From the NCBI RefSeq assembly GCF_014650675.1, contig NZ_BMVK01000002.1, forward strand, positions 62,001 through 126,000: a DNA stretch of 64,000 bases, written 5' to 3'. A model generated the notes under the pieces. It searched no databases and was not told the DNA's origin. It saw only the letters and a list, made by a program, of their open reading frames with translations. The position numbers and the translations under genes were made by a program. Origin of the DNA: Streptomyces anulatus. GTDB lineage: Bacteria; Actinomycetota; Actinomycetes; Streptomycetales; Streptomycetaceae. Shown one piece after another: positions 18,701-26,837 of this stretch; positions within the stretch are counted from its first letter, which is position 1, and each line of letters begins with the position of its first letter.

Positions 18701-18815
18701 CGGCACTGCCGGCGCGGGGCAGGGATCCGGCCATCGGCGGGCACTGTGCTCCGTCGGTGCGGGCGGCCGCAACCGTCCGCTCGTCCGCGTCGGATCGTCT
18801 CTCCATGGCCAGCAC
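15774..18815 (-). CDS. Membrane GGDEF protein with PAS and degenerate EAL domain
   Basis: A 1013-residue cyclic-di-GMP signalling protein. Residues 1-90 are disordered; about 95-415 hold roughly nine or ten hydrophobic segments (a membrane sensor); 425-540 form a PAS domain; 548-718 a GGDEF domain with intact GGDEF (628-632) and the inhibitory RxxD site (RAGD, 619-622). Residues 725-990 are EAL-like but key residues are changed: EAL is AQA, the metal-binding Asn of VxVNxS is Arg, DDFG is DGFG, and EGVE is DGVD. It is therefore likely a diguanylate cyclase whose EAL domain is catalytically dead. It matches the GGDEF-EAL gene beside ilvB in S. coelicolor. The GTG start at 18815 is uncertain by a few codons. 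Confidence 0.88.
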   Translation of the reverse strand: MLAMERRSDADERTVAAARTDGAQCPPMAGSLPRAGSAEAAAAGPERAVPEGPGEGPGTGEHVPGGPGAGSPPVSALGALLAPRSTTGSTGLRSRILLGVVCAGYSVGAAVGWGSPQVAVFMGDFGLAAAALIAAVSCFLYARAVRGRLRPAWLLFSLSSAMAACGNAVWGWYEVILGVPVPTPSLADLFFLCFAPPAIVGLLVLAKRPVTRAGWVCLALDAWLIGGSLLTLAWSLALAHTTHLAGVQDASVAPAALSLAYPLLDIVLVSMVLALHFRRAGVNRSAVNTAIAALALTVLSDAVFTSPLLRSTYHSGQLLDAGWFAGSLLLAYAPWGARRGARTSARPGPPRVIASRPIAGSLAALTPYLAAAVCTLGILYNVVDGRRVDRVVIFTGCTVVLALVVRQGIMLLDNISLTQELAQKENHFRSLVQGSSDVIMIAAPNGTLRYVSPAAAGVYGREAEGLVGSELSSIIHPEDLGRFVHEVRRFLAAPPHEEPTTRIECRFRSGTGDWLNVESTVNRHQGGLLLNSRDVTERVRLQAQLQHNAEHDPLTDLPNRALFTARVRQALGGRRSGDPGTAVLFIDLDGFKAVNDTIGHQAGDELLVQAGRRLQDSVRAGDTAARLGGDEFAALIMGDGTRDQGAREYQVHEIADRLRLTLSQPYRIGPSEVRVAASIGVAFAEPAISPTDLMRNADLAMYRAKAGGKDRVELYAPQMQADVVRRSELATRLRTALREGEFALLHQPVVHLASGSVAAVAAQARWRSAQGILFTPAEFLRVSGDDDRTAELGRWLLEEAVAQAADRARAGHPVAVSVRLSAARLLDAASPPGSIEALLTRHGLPSGALMVEVADSDPRVSFDALEQRLVALRRLGVRIALDGFGSGFAAINALRRLPIDVLKLDRNLVEGVVESARLHKITSGLLRIACDLGLQSVADGVDVPEQVLALRAMGCTHGQGMAFSGPLDEYRLRRALVRGEFPVPGIPGPRPVMAGGSIPLLTGSHAETPVPPT

Positions 18816-19005
18816 ATCGCCCGTCGCCCCCTCGCGTTCCGGTGCTCCCCCCGCGCCGTCCCTTCCACGGCGCAGCCCCCCGGATCGGACGATACACCAG
18901 ATCCGTCACTCAGGGCCATAGATTCTCTACGCTCCGTGACGAAAGGCGAGGTGAGCGGTACTGCGTGCATCCGGACCACCCCGTAGCGTGGCCGCCGCGG
19001 CGGGG

Positions 19006-19953
19006 TCAGCCGGTGGTGGTCACGACGTTGCTCACCGGCTCTCCGGCGGCGAACCGGGTGAGCTGTGCGGCCAGCAGCCGCTTGGCGCGCGGTTCGAACG
19101 CCGAGGTGCTGCCGCCCACGTGAGGCGTGATCAAGACATTCGGGGCATGCCAGAGAGGATGGCCCGCGGGCAGGGGTTCCGGGTCGGTGACGTCGAGTGC
19201 GGCCCGCAGTCGCCCGGATTCGAGTTCGGTCAACAGGGCCTTGGTGTCGACGACCGGGCCGCGGGCGACGTTGACGAGGAGGGCTCCGTCGGGCATCGCG
19301 GCGAGGAAGTCGGCGCCCACCAGCCCCTGCGTGGACGGGTTCAGCGGAGTGGACAGGATCACGACGTCGGCCTCGGGCAGCAGAGCGGGCAGGTCGTCGA
19401 GCGTCTGTACGGGACCGCGCGCGGTGGTCCGTGCGGAGCGCGCGACGCGCGCCACCCGCGCGCACTCGAACGGGGCGAGCCGGTCCTCGATGGCCGAGCC
19501 GATGGATCCGTAGCCCACGATGAGGACGGACTTGTCGGCGAGCGATGGGTAGAAGCCGGAACGCCACTCCTCCTTGTCCTGGCCGTGGACGAATCCGGGG
19601 AGCCCGCGCAGGGACGCGAGGATCAGGGCGAGCGTCAGCTCGGCGGTGGACGCCTCGTGCACCCCCTTGGCGTTGCAGAGGCGTACGCCGGAGTGGAGCA
19701 GGGCGAGACCCGGCTCCACGTGGTCGATGCCCGCGGAGAGCGTCTGCACCACCCGGACGGCGCTCATCGAGGCGAGCGGGCGCACCGCGATCTCGGGGCC
19801 CTTCAGATACGGAACGACGTAGTAGGCGCAGTCGGCCGGGTCCCCCGGGTAGTCCGGTTCGCCGTCCCAGAAGAGGTAGTTGAGGCCCTCGGGCAGCCCG
19901 TCGATCTCCTCGGCGGGGAAGGGCAGCCACACGTCGGCAGTCGTCGCAGTCAT
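19006..19953 (-). CDS. D-isomer-specific 2-hydroxyacid dehydrogenase family protein
   Basis: A 315-residue NAD(P)-dependent dehydrogenase. The Rossmann motif is SVLIVGYGSIGSAIEDRLAP. The catalytic set is present: Arg in LVNVARGPVVD, the acidic residue in DVTDPEPLPAGHPLW, and His in LITPHVGGST. It lacks the extra C-terminal domains of SerA, so it probably acts on another 2-keto acid such as glyoxylate or hydroxypyruvate. Substrate cannot be read from sequence. It starts at ATG 19953 and is flanked by a GGDEF gene and a PucR-type gene on the same strand. The 190-base gap after it, up to the GGDEF start, shows no gene. Confidence 0.9.
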   Translation of the reverse strand: MTATTADVWLPFPAEEIDGLPEGLNYLFWDGEPDYPGDPADCAYYVVPYLKGPEIAVRPLASMSAVRVVQTLSAGIDHVEPGLALLHSGVRLCNAKGVHEASTAELTLALILASLRGLPGFVHGQDKEEWRSGFYPSLADKSVLIVGYGSIGSAIEDRLAPFECARVARVARSARTTARGPVQTLDDLPALLPEADVVILSTPLNPSTQGLVGADFLAAMPDGALLVNVARGPVVDTKALLTELESGRLRAALDVTDPEPLPAGHPLWHAPNVLITPHVGGSTSAFEPRAKRLLAAQLTRFAAGEPVSNVVTTTG

Positions 19954-20020
19954 GGTCAGGAGGCTATGCGACAGATGTGCGAGCGCTCCAGGGGTGCCCG
20001 GGCGCTCGCGCGACGGGCGG

Positions 20021-20218
20021 TCAGCGGGGTCGCAGTTCGAGGGCTCGCACCCCGGCGTACAGGGCGGCGACGTCCGCCGGCCGGTGCAGGGAGCGTCCGG
20101 TGAGGCGGGAGACCCGGTCGAGGCGGTTGCGGACGGTGTTGCGGTGGCAGTAGAGGATCTCGGCGATCTCGGTGGTGGATCCGGTGTCCGAGTCGAGCCA
20201 GGCGGTGAGCGTCTCCAT
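20021..20218 (-). pseudogene. C-terminal HTH fragment of a frameshifted PucR-family regulator
   Basis: Sixty-five residues starting METLTAWLDSDTGSTTEIAE and containing the PucR HTH core CHRNTVRNRLDRVSRLTGRS. It is the missing end of the protein encoded just upstream. The upstream stop and this ATG overlap as TGATG. Read in this frame just before the ATG the codons give GLMETL, which matches the usual family junction, so a single lost base in the G run near 20222-20226 is the simplest explanation. Alternatives are a sequencing error or genuine coupled translation of two polypeptides. Confidence 0.7.
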
Positions 20219-21249
20219 CAGTCCTTGCGGTCCGGTGCGGCCAGGACCGGGTCGAGCACGGTGAGGGCCATCCGCAGCGCCAGGTCGGCCCCGGCGGCGA
20301 CCAGGGCCGCGGCCGGATCATGATCGAGCGTGACCGCCCGGTGCGTACCGGCGGGCAGCGAGGCCCTGGCCAGTGTCGCCAGCCGCAGGGCGTCGGCACT
20401 CTCCCGCAGCCGGGCGTACGCGGGGCTGAGTCCCGCACGCCCGGTGACCGCCGCGCCGACCACGTTCAACACCATGGCGAGTGCGGAGGCGTGCGCGCAG
20501 CCGGGGGCGGGAAAGGGGTCGGGCAAGGCGACGATGCCGGCGAGGCCGTCGGGACGCGGGCGCCAGGCGGAGCGCAGTCCGCCCCGCAGCATGGCCTGTT
20601 CCATCGCGGTGACATCACCGTGATCGGCGACGACGCATACGTACGGTCCCTGCTCGGGCAGGCCGAGGGAGGCGGCGGTGCCGCCGAGCGCCGCCCAGTC
20701 GGCCGTCTTCCCGGTCAGGAGCGCGTCGAGGAGCAGCAGCCGCTGCAGTTCGTCGGCGCGGGCCAGACTCACCAGCGTGTCCCGGTAGACGTCGTTCACC
20801 GTCCGGGACGCCGCGTCCAGCAGGCACCAGAGCGCCATGGAGGCCTGTGCGATGTCGTCCATCGTCGTGCCGGGCTGTTGCTTGGCACGGTCGATGAGGG
20901 CGTCGGCCAGCAGGCGGTAGCCGATGAGGAAGGCGTGCAGAACCGCGTCGAGCGGGACCCCCTGCGTGGCCCGGCGGCGCACGCTCTGCCGGGTGCTGTC
21001 CGTGCGCACCGGCCGGTGGTGTGCCATGCAGGTCAGCAGCTCGCGCAGGTTGCGCTCGTTGAAGTCGCGTACGTCGGCCATGATCTCGTCGCTCAACCGC
21101 GCGTACGGCGCGACCTCCGTGGTGATCTTGCGGAACAGGTCGTCCGCCAGGGCGTCGATCCGCTCCAGCAGTTCCGCCGCGCACACCGCCAGCAGTGGGG
21201 GAACGATCAGGCCGCCATCGGCGTGCTGGTCCGACATGCGGGCCAGCAT
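20218..21249 (-). pseudogene. PucR-family regulator, sensory part, frameshifted before the HTH
   Basis: About 343 residues carrying the N-terminal and middle domains of a PucR-type regulator (RsbRD-like start LAVCAAELLERIDALADDLF, then the CdaR-like GGDEF-related region), but the protein stops at DPVLAAPDRKD before the DNA-binding domain, which lies in another frame at 20021-20218. The ATG at 21249 has AGGA eight bases upstream; ATG 21258 and 21237 are possible. It is divergent from an acyl-CoA ligase, 128 bases away, which it would regulate if functional. Seen: the split. Inferred: loss of one G near 20222-20226. Confidence 0.72.
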
Positions 21250-21377
21250 ACGGTTCATCCTGCGGGCCGCCACTGTGCGGGCGCACAAGGCACACGCCCT
21301 ATCCGAGGTCGACCGCCCACTCCTTACGGCCCGCATTGTGCCGCAGCATTTTCCTCCCGAGCCGCTGAGGAGAGCTG

Positions 21378-22886
21378 ATGCTGAACCTGTCGTCCCTGCT
21401 GGAGCACACCGCCCAGGAGCACCCGGACCGTACCGCACTGGTCTTCGGTGACACCCGCCTGACCTACGCCGCGCTGCGGGCGCGGTCGGAGGCCGTCGCG
21501 GACCGGCTGAGGCGCCTCGGTATCGGCCGCGGCGACAAGGTGGCGCTGGCCTGCCCGAACGTGCCGGACTACCCGGCCGCCTACTTCGGGATACTCCGTC
21601 TCGGGGCGGTCGTGGTGCCGCTGAACGTACTGCTGCGGCCGCAGGAGGTCGCCTACCACCTCGCGGACTCCCGTGCGAAAGCCTTCCTCTGCTTCGCGGA
21701 CACCCCCGGACTGCCGCTGGCCCAGATGGGGAAGGCCGGCTTCGACCAGGCGCCCGAGTGTGAGCACTTCCTCCTGCTGTCCGGCGACGGGAGCGACGGT
21801 CCGGCCCCTGTCGCGCCGGTCGAAACGGTGGCCACGGCCCCGGAGGACACGGCCGTGATCCTCTACACCAGCGGCACGACGGGCCGGCCCAAGGGGGCCG
21901 AACTCACCCACCGCAACATGGTGATGAACGCGTTGATCGCCGACCGGCTGTTCACGCGGGCGGACGACGAGGTGATGCTGACCGCTCTGCCGCTGTTCCA
22001 CGCCTTCGGCCAGAGCGCGGTGATGAACATGGGCCTGCTCCGGGGCGCCACCCTCGTCCTGCAGCCCCGCTTCGACGCCGAGGAGGCACTCCGGCTGATG
22101 CGGCGGGAAGGGGTGACGTTCTTCGCGGGGGTCCCGACGATGTACTGGGCGCTGCTGCGCGAACTCGACGGACGGACGCCGCCCGGCCGGCTGCGTACCG
22201 CCGTCTCCGGCGGAGCCGCCCTGCCCGTCGAGGTGTTCAAACAGTTCGACGAGGCCTTCGGCGTGGGAGTGCAGGAGGGGTACGGCCTGTCCGAGACCTC
22301 GCCCGTCGCCTGCTTCAACCCGCCCGGACTTCCGCCCAGGCCCGGCTCCATCGGCCGGCCGGTGTGGGGCGTGGAGATGAAGCTCGTCGACGACTCCTGG
22401 CGGACGGTCCCGGGCGACGGGCCGGGCGAGATCGCGATCCGCGGCCACAACGTCATGAAGGGCTACTACCGGCGGCCCCACAACACGGACTCGGCGATCC
22501 GCGACGGCTGGTTCCGCACCGGTGACATCGCCCGCCGCGACGAGGACGGCTACTACTACGTCGTGGACCGGGTCAAGGACCTGATCATCCGCGGCGGCTT
22601 CAACGTCTACCCGCGCGAGATCGAAGAGGTCCTGATCACGCATCCGGCCGTGAGCATGGCCGCGGTGGTGGGCGTGCCCCACGCCACGCACGGGGAGGAC
22701 GTCAAGGCGTTCGTCATCCCCGTCTCCGGCGCGGACCTGCGCGAGGACGAGCTGATCGCCTGGTGCCGCGAACGCATGGCCGCCTACAAGTACCCGCGCA
22801 GCGTGGAGTTCCGCGACAGCCTGCCGCTGACGTCCACCGGCAAGATCCTCAAGCGCGAACTCGCCGCGGAGGCCGGGGGGCTCTGA
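21378..22886 (+). CDS. Long-chain fatty-acid (acyl) CoA ligase
   Basis: A 502-residue ANL-superfamily enzyme that activates a carboxylate as acyl-AMP and transfers it to CoA. Motif A3 is LYTSGTTGRPKGAELTH, A5 is GYGLSETSP, A7 is WFRTGDIARRDEDGYYYVVD, A8 contains KDLIIRGGFNVYPREIEE, and the catalytic Lys is in STGKILKRELAAE. Length and spacing fit medium- or long-chain fatty acyl-CoA ligases. GAGGAGAGCTG lies just before the ATG. It is divergent from the broken PucR gene and followed by a hairpin at 22905, then two ester hydrolases, so it may activate acids they release. Confidence 0.93.
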   Translation: MLNLSSLLEHTAQEHPDRTALVFGDTRLTYAALRARSEAVADRLRRLGIGRGDKVALACPNVPDYPAAYFGILRLGAVVVPLNVLLRPQEVAYHLADSRAKAFLCFADTPGLPLAQMGKAGFDQAPECEHFLLLSGDGSDGPAPVAPVETVATAPEDTAVILYTSGTTGRPKGAELTHRNMVMNALIADRLFTRADDEVMLTALPLFHAFGQSAVMNMGLLRGATLVLQPRFDAEEALRLMRREGVTFFAGVPTMYWALLRELDGRTPPGRLRTAVSGGAALPVEVFKQFDEAFGVGVQEGYGLSETSPVACFNPPGLPPRPGSIGRPVWGVEMKLVDDSWRTVPGDGPGEIAIRGHNVMKGYYRRPHNTDSAIRDGWFRTGDIARRDEDGYYYVVDRVKDLIIRGGFNVYPREIEEVLITHPAVSMAAVVGVPHATHGEDVKAFVIPVSGADLREDELIAWCRERMAAYKYPRSVEFRDSLPLTSTGKILKRELAAEAGGL

Positions 22887-22904
22887 GGGCCCGCCCCGAG
22901 GGCT

Positions 22905-22926
22905 GTCCCGCACCCCCCGGCGGGAC
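22905..22926 (+). terminator. Hairpin after acyl-CoA ligase
   Basis: GTCCCGC (22905-22911) pairs with GCGGGAC (22920-22926), 18 bases past the stop. It lies in a GGGCTGTCCC element similar to that at 3830. Confidence 0.55.
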
Positions 22927-23071
22927 CCCTTGGGCAGGTTGCACAAACTCCGCCGTCGGTGATTGCCGCGATTGCGCAGAGACCTCCGGCGATCGCTCGC
23001 CCAGGATGTGCGATCAAACACCGATGTGAACCGGCCACATCACTCGGTTCACCTTGACGTCAGGAGTCGCC

Positions 23072-23956
23072 GTGTTGTGGAGAAGGAATCTGTTCGCCCC
23101 GTTGGCCGCACTCGCCCTGGCCCTGACCGCTTCGGCGGGCGCGGGCACGGCGGCTGCCGCCACGGACACGACCGTGGTCGCCGCCGCCTCGCCCGCCGCC
23201 TCGGCCGCCGATGACTTCGGGTCCCCCGGCCCGTACGCCACGGCGGTGGAGGTCGGGGCGATCACCACCCTGTACTACCCGCGCGACATCGCCGACAGCG
23301 ACCGCCGCCACCCGGTGATCGTGTGGGGCAACGGCACCGGTGGAGTCCCCCTCGTCTACCGGGACCTGATGCTCCACTGGGCCAGTCAGGGCTTCGTCGT
23401 CGCCGCCGCGAACACCCCCATGTCCAACCTCGGGATCTCCATGCGGGCGAGCATCGACATGCTCACCGGCAGGAACGCCGACCGGGGCAGCATCTTCTTC
23501 GACCGCGTAGACCTGGAGCACATCGGCGCATCGGGGCACTCCCAGGGCGGCGCGGCCGCCATCGTCGTCGGCTCGGACCCCCGCATCGACACCATCCTGC
23601 CGATCCAGCCCGGTCCGCTGGCGAACATCAACGCGGTGCGCGTACCCGCGCTGCTGCTGGCCGGTCAGCGGGACAGCATCGTCTTCCCCGCCCTGGTCAA
23701 GGCCTTCTACAACGCCGCCGACCACATTCCGGCCCTCTACGGCGAGGTGCGCGGGGCGGACCACTTCACGGTCGTCGGCGATCCCGGCCCGTTCGCCGCA
23801 CCGACCACCGCCTGGTTCCGTGCCCAGCTCATGGGCGACCGGACGGCGGGCGCCCAGTTCTTCGGCCCCGGCTGCGGTATCTGCACGGACACCGCCACCT
23901 GGTCCGACGTCCGCCGGAACAGCCTGGCTCTGAACGTCCCGGCCGCCACTCCGTAA
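23072..23956 (+). CDS. Secreted alpha/beta hydrolase (cutinase/PETase-like fold)
   Basis: A 294-residue exported serine hydrolase. Residues 1-32 are a Sec signal peptide (LWRRNLFAPLAALALALTAS, cleaved near AAAA-TD). The nucleophile elbow is GASGHSQGGAA; the acid is likely Asp in LAGQRDSIVF and the base His in RGADHFTVVG. The C-terminal PGCGICTD pair of cysteines suggests a disulphide. The start is GTG 23072 with AGGAG five bases upstream, rather than TTG 23054. Overall layout resembles extracellular lipase/cutinase-type esterases. The substrate is unknown; polyester or lipid ester is a guess from fold and the adjoining acyl-CoA ligase and carboxylesterase. Confidence 0.85.
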   Translation: MLWRRNLFAPLAALALALTASAGAGTAAAATDTTVVAAASPAASAADDFGSPGPYATAVEVGAITTLYYPRDIADSDRRHPVIVWGNGTGGVPLVYRDLMLHWASQGFVVAAANTPMSNLGISMRASIDMLTGRNADRGSIFFDRVDLEHIGASGHSQGGAAAIVVGSDPRIDTILPIQPGPLANINAVRVPALLLAGQRDSIVFPALVKAFYNAADHIPALYGEVRGADHFTVVGDPGPFAAPTTAWFRAQLMGDRTAGAQFFGPGCGICTDTATWSDVRRNSLALNVPAATP

Positions 23957-24011
23957 CCCGCCCCGGACGATCGCCGGCGCCGTGGCGGGCGGCGTCCCGA
24001 TCCCCTTCCCC

Positions 24012-24050
24012 GCCGTCTCCCCGGGCCGCTCCCGCGACCGGGGAGACGGC
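24012..24050 (+). terminator. Terminator between secreted hydrolase and carboxylesterase
   Basis: A perfect 12-bp stem GCCGTCTCCCCG/CGGGGAGACGGC with a 15-base loop, 55 bases past the hydrolase stop and 20 before the carboxylesterase start. It could also reduce read-through into the next gene. Confidence 0.7.
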
Positions 24051-24070
24051 ACTTCTGTGAAAGGACCGAC

Positions 24071-25486
24071 ATGGACATCATCGCTGCGACGCGCCACGGA
24101 AAGGTACGGGGCCGCGTCGACGGGTCGATCGCCTCCTACCTGGGGATCCCGTACGCCGCCGCGCCCTTCGGAGTCCACCGGTTCCGCGCCCCGGCGCCCG
24201 TCGAGCCCTGGGAGGGGATCCGCGACGCGCTGGAGTTCGGGCCGACCGCTCCGCAACGCCCCTACCGGCCGCCCCTGGACCGGTTGATCCCCGATGTGGA
24301 CATCCCCGGGGAGGAGTGCCTCAACCTCAACGTCTGGGCTCCCCGGACCGTCGGCGAACCGCTGCCGGTGCTGGTGTGGATCCACGGAGGGTCCCTGCGG
24401 AACGGCTCCGCCGCCATGCCCCTGTACGACGGCCGGGCCTTCGCGCGCGACGGTGTGGTCCTGGTCTCGATCAACTACCGGCTCGGGGTGGAGGGGTTCG
24501 GCGTCTTCCCCGACGCACCCGACAACCGGGGCCTGCTGGACCAGATCGCCGCCCTGACCTGGGTGCGGGACAACATCGCCGGATTCGGCGGAGACCCGGG
24601 GCGCGTCACGGTGTGCGGCGAGTCCGCCGGAGCCATCAGCATCGCCGCCCTGCTGACCAGCCCGCGCGCGGCCGGTCTGTTCCACCGGGCGATCCTGCAG
24701 AGCGGCCCGCCGCACACCGTGACGCGGGACAAGGGCGCCAGGACCGTGCGGGCGATGGCGAAGGCGCTGCGGGTGCCCGCCACGGCGGAGGGGTTCGCCG
24801 GGGTGGACCGCGAACGGCTGCTGGACGTCCAGGACGAGTTGGTCGGCAGGGCCGACCCGGTCAGCGGCGGACCGGGCTTCCACATCGTGGTCGACGACGA
24901 CGTGGTGCCGGCCGATCCTCCGCCGCCCTCGGTCGACCTGCTGCTGGGCTGCAACCGGGAGGAGTACCGGTTGTGGTTCGTACCGAGCGGAGCGGTGGAG
25001 CGCGTCAGCCGGCTCACCCTGCGGCTGGCTCTGCTGAAGTTCAGGATCCCCGGCCGGGTGGCGCGCCTCTACCGGGCCGGCCGACCGGACGCGAGGCCGG
25101 GGGTGATCCTCGGTGAGATGGCCACCGACCTGCTGCTGCGAGGGCCGCTCAACCGGCTCGCCGACTCCCGGACCGGCGACTCCCGGCCCGCCCGGACGTT
25201 CTTCTACGAGTTCGCCTGGCGCTCGCCGGTCCTGAAGCTGGGCGCCTGTCACGCGCTGGAGATCGGTTTCGTCTTCGACAACCTCCGTCACGGTGAGGCG
25301 CTGTCCGGTCCCGACGCCCCTCAGCCGCTGGCCGACGTCATGCACCGGGCCTGGGTCGACTTCACCACCTCGGGCGACCCCGGCTGGACCGCCTGGGACA
25401 CCCGCAGGCCGGTCAGGGTCTTCGACCATCCCGGCACGTCCACGGTCCTCGCGCCGCGGCAGGAGGAGCTGCGGGCCTGGCTGTAG
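24071..25486 (+). CDS. Type-B carboxylesterase
   Basis: A 471-residue cholinesterase-like ester hydrolase. The N-terminal block SYLGIPYAAAPFGVHRFRAP, the oxyanion loop WIHGGSLRNGS, and the nucleophile motif VTVCGESAGAISIAALL (catalytic Ser) are diagnostic. The active His is near LGACHALEIGFVF. It has no signal peptide, so it is intracellular. GAAAGGA lies upstream of the ATG. It follows a secreted hydrolase and precedes a leftward PucR regulator by 42 bases. It probably hydrolyses small esters, perhaps products of the secreted enzyme. Confidence 0.93.
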   Translation: MDIIAATRHGKVRGRVDGSIASYLGIPYAAAPFGVHRFRAPAPVEPWEGIRDALEFGPTAPQRPYRPPLDRLIPDVDIPGEECLNLNVWAPRTVGEPLPVLVWIHGGSLRNGSAAMPLYDGRAFARDGVVLVSINYRLGVEGFGVFPDAPDNRGLLDQIAALTWVRDNIAGFGGDPGRVTVCGESAGAISIAALLTSPRAAGLFHRAILQSGPPHTVTRDKGARTVRAMAKALRVPATAEGFAGVDRERLLDVQDELVGRADPVSGGPGFHIVVDDDVVPADPPPPSVDLLLGCNREEYRLWFVPSGAVERVSRLTLRLALLKFRIPGRVARLYRAGRPDARPGVILGEMATDLLLRGPLNRLADSRTGDSRPARTFFYEFAWRSPVLKLGACHALEIGFVFDNLRHGEALSGPDAPQPLADVMHRAWVDFTTSGDPGWTAWDTRRPVRVFDHPGTSTVLAPRQEELRAWL

Positions 25487-25528
25487 TGCCTTCCCCGCCA
25501 CCGCGGGGCCCGCGGTCGGGGTTCGCCG

Positions 25529-26641
25529 TCAGGTCAGGTCCCTGGCGACGAGCGCCGCCTGCAACAGCCGTGCCTCGGCGGGGACGGCCAGGTCCAGCCC
25601 GGTGAGCGTGCTCACCCGGTGCAACCTGTAGTCGAGGGTGTTGCGGTGGACGCACAGCTCCGAAGCGCTCCGGCTGCGGTTGTGTCCGTGCTCGACGAAC
25701 ACGCGCAGCGTCTCCAGCAGGTACGGATGCTCCTCCAGCGGGTCGAGCTTGGCCGCCAGCCGCAGCAGTGCGTCACCCGGGCGTGCGAGCTGGTACTCCA
25801 GAAGCACGTCGTCGAGCCCGTACAGCCCGGGCGGGCGGCCCAGCCGCTGGACGAGTTCGAGTACACGGCCCGCCTCCTGGGCCGCCGCGGGAACGGCGGC
25901 CGGTCCGGCGGCCGGGGCCGCGGCCGCGAACACACGGTGCCCGATGTCCTCCCCGAGCGCATCCCACAGGCCGGACAGGTCGTAACCGCCCGGCAGCAGG
26001 GCGATCCCGGCGACGTGGTCCATCAGCACCGGGACGCCCGCGTGGGCCTCCAGCGACGACTGCACCAGCCGGGGCGGCGGATTCGGCTCGAAGGACAGGG
26101 CGACCACCTCGTGTCCGCCGGCCACCGAGACCCCCGCCGCCTCCGCCAGTTCCTCGTACGGCCGGCCGGCCAGCAGCGCGGTCAGCAACGCCCGCCGCAC
26201 CCGCTTGTCCTCGCTGCGGATGTCCTCCTGGGCATTGCGGTGGGCGAGCACGACGGCGGGCATCGCCGCGTGCAGACAGGCCAGCAGCTTGGCCCCGGCG
26301 CCGGTCAGCTCCTCGGGTTCCGCCGTCTCGGCCAGTACCTGCCACCACACTTCGGCGCCGACGAGGTAGGCGGCGATCACCGCCTCCAGGGGCACGCGCT
26401 CCTCCGCCCGGCGCCCCGACCACTCGATGAGCCGGGTCAGGTCGCCCGGACCCATCACGCCGTCCTGGCGCAGGGCCCGCAGCAGCAGTTCGTGCACGGC
26501 CGTGATCGACCGCGTCACCTCGCCGTCGAGCGTACGGCGCGGCAACTCCCCGTAGAAGGGGACCTCCGCAGCGCAGCGAGCGACCACGGCAGCGGTGAAG
26601 TCACCACCGCGAGCAGCCATCCGTGCGTGTAGGCCAAGCAT
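25529..26641 (-). CDS. PucR-family transcriptional regulator
   Basis: A complete regulator of about 370 residues, with an N-terminal four-helix sensory region (VTRSITAVHELLLRALRQDG), a central degenerate GGDEF-like region, and the C-terminal HTH: EHPYLLETLRVFVEHGHNRS followed by ELCVHRNTLDYRLHRVSTLTGLDL. This intact junction shows what the broken relative at 20021-21249 has lost. ATG 26641 is chosen; no strong ribosome site is seen, and ATG 26620 is an alternative. It converges with the carboxylesterase and is divergent from an aldo/keto reductase, so either is a possible target. Confidence 0.87.
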   Translation of the reverse strand: MLGLHARMAARGGDFTAAVVARCAAEVPFYGELPRRTLDGEVTRSITAVHELLLRALRQDGVMGPGDLTRLIEWSGRRAEERVPLEAVIAAYLVGAEVWWQVLAETAEPEELTGAGAKLLACLHAAMPAVVLAHRNAQEDIRSEDKRVRRALLTALLAGRPYEELAEAAGVSVAGGHEVVALSFEPNPPPRLVQSSLEAHAGVPVLMDHVAGIALLPGGYDLSGLWDALGEDIGHRVFAAAAPAAGPAAVPAAAQEAGRVLELVQRLGRPPGLYGLDDVLLEYQLARPGDALLRLAAKLDPLEEHPYLLETLRVFVEHGHNRSRSASELCVHRNTLDYRLHRVSTLTGLDLAVPAEARLLQAALVARDLT

Positions 26642-26837
26642 CGGCGTATCGTCACATCGCCCAAACGCTTCCGTCAATCTCTCACCGAACTCCCCCGACA
26701 GGGACCTGCGTCGTGGATCGGGCGGGCGTGACCGTCCGGGTCCGGGACCGCGCTCTCGCGCCGTCTCCGGAAGAGCCGCCCGCTGACCGCGGCGGACGGG
26801 AGGGCGGAACGGCTCGTCCAGGAAAGGGTTCGGGGAG

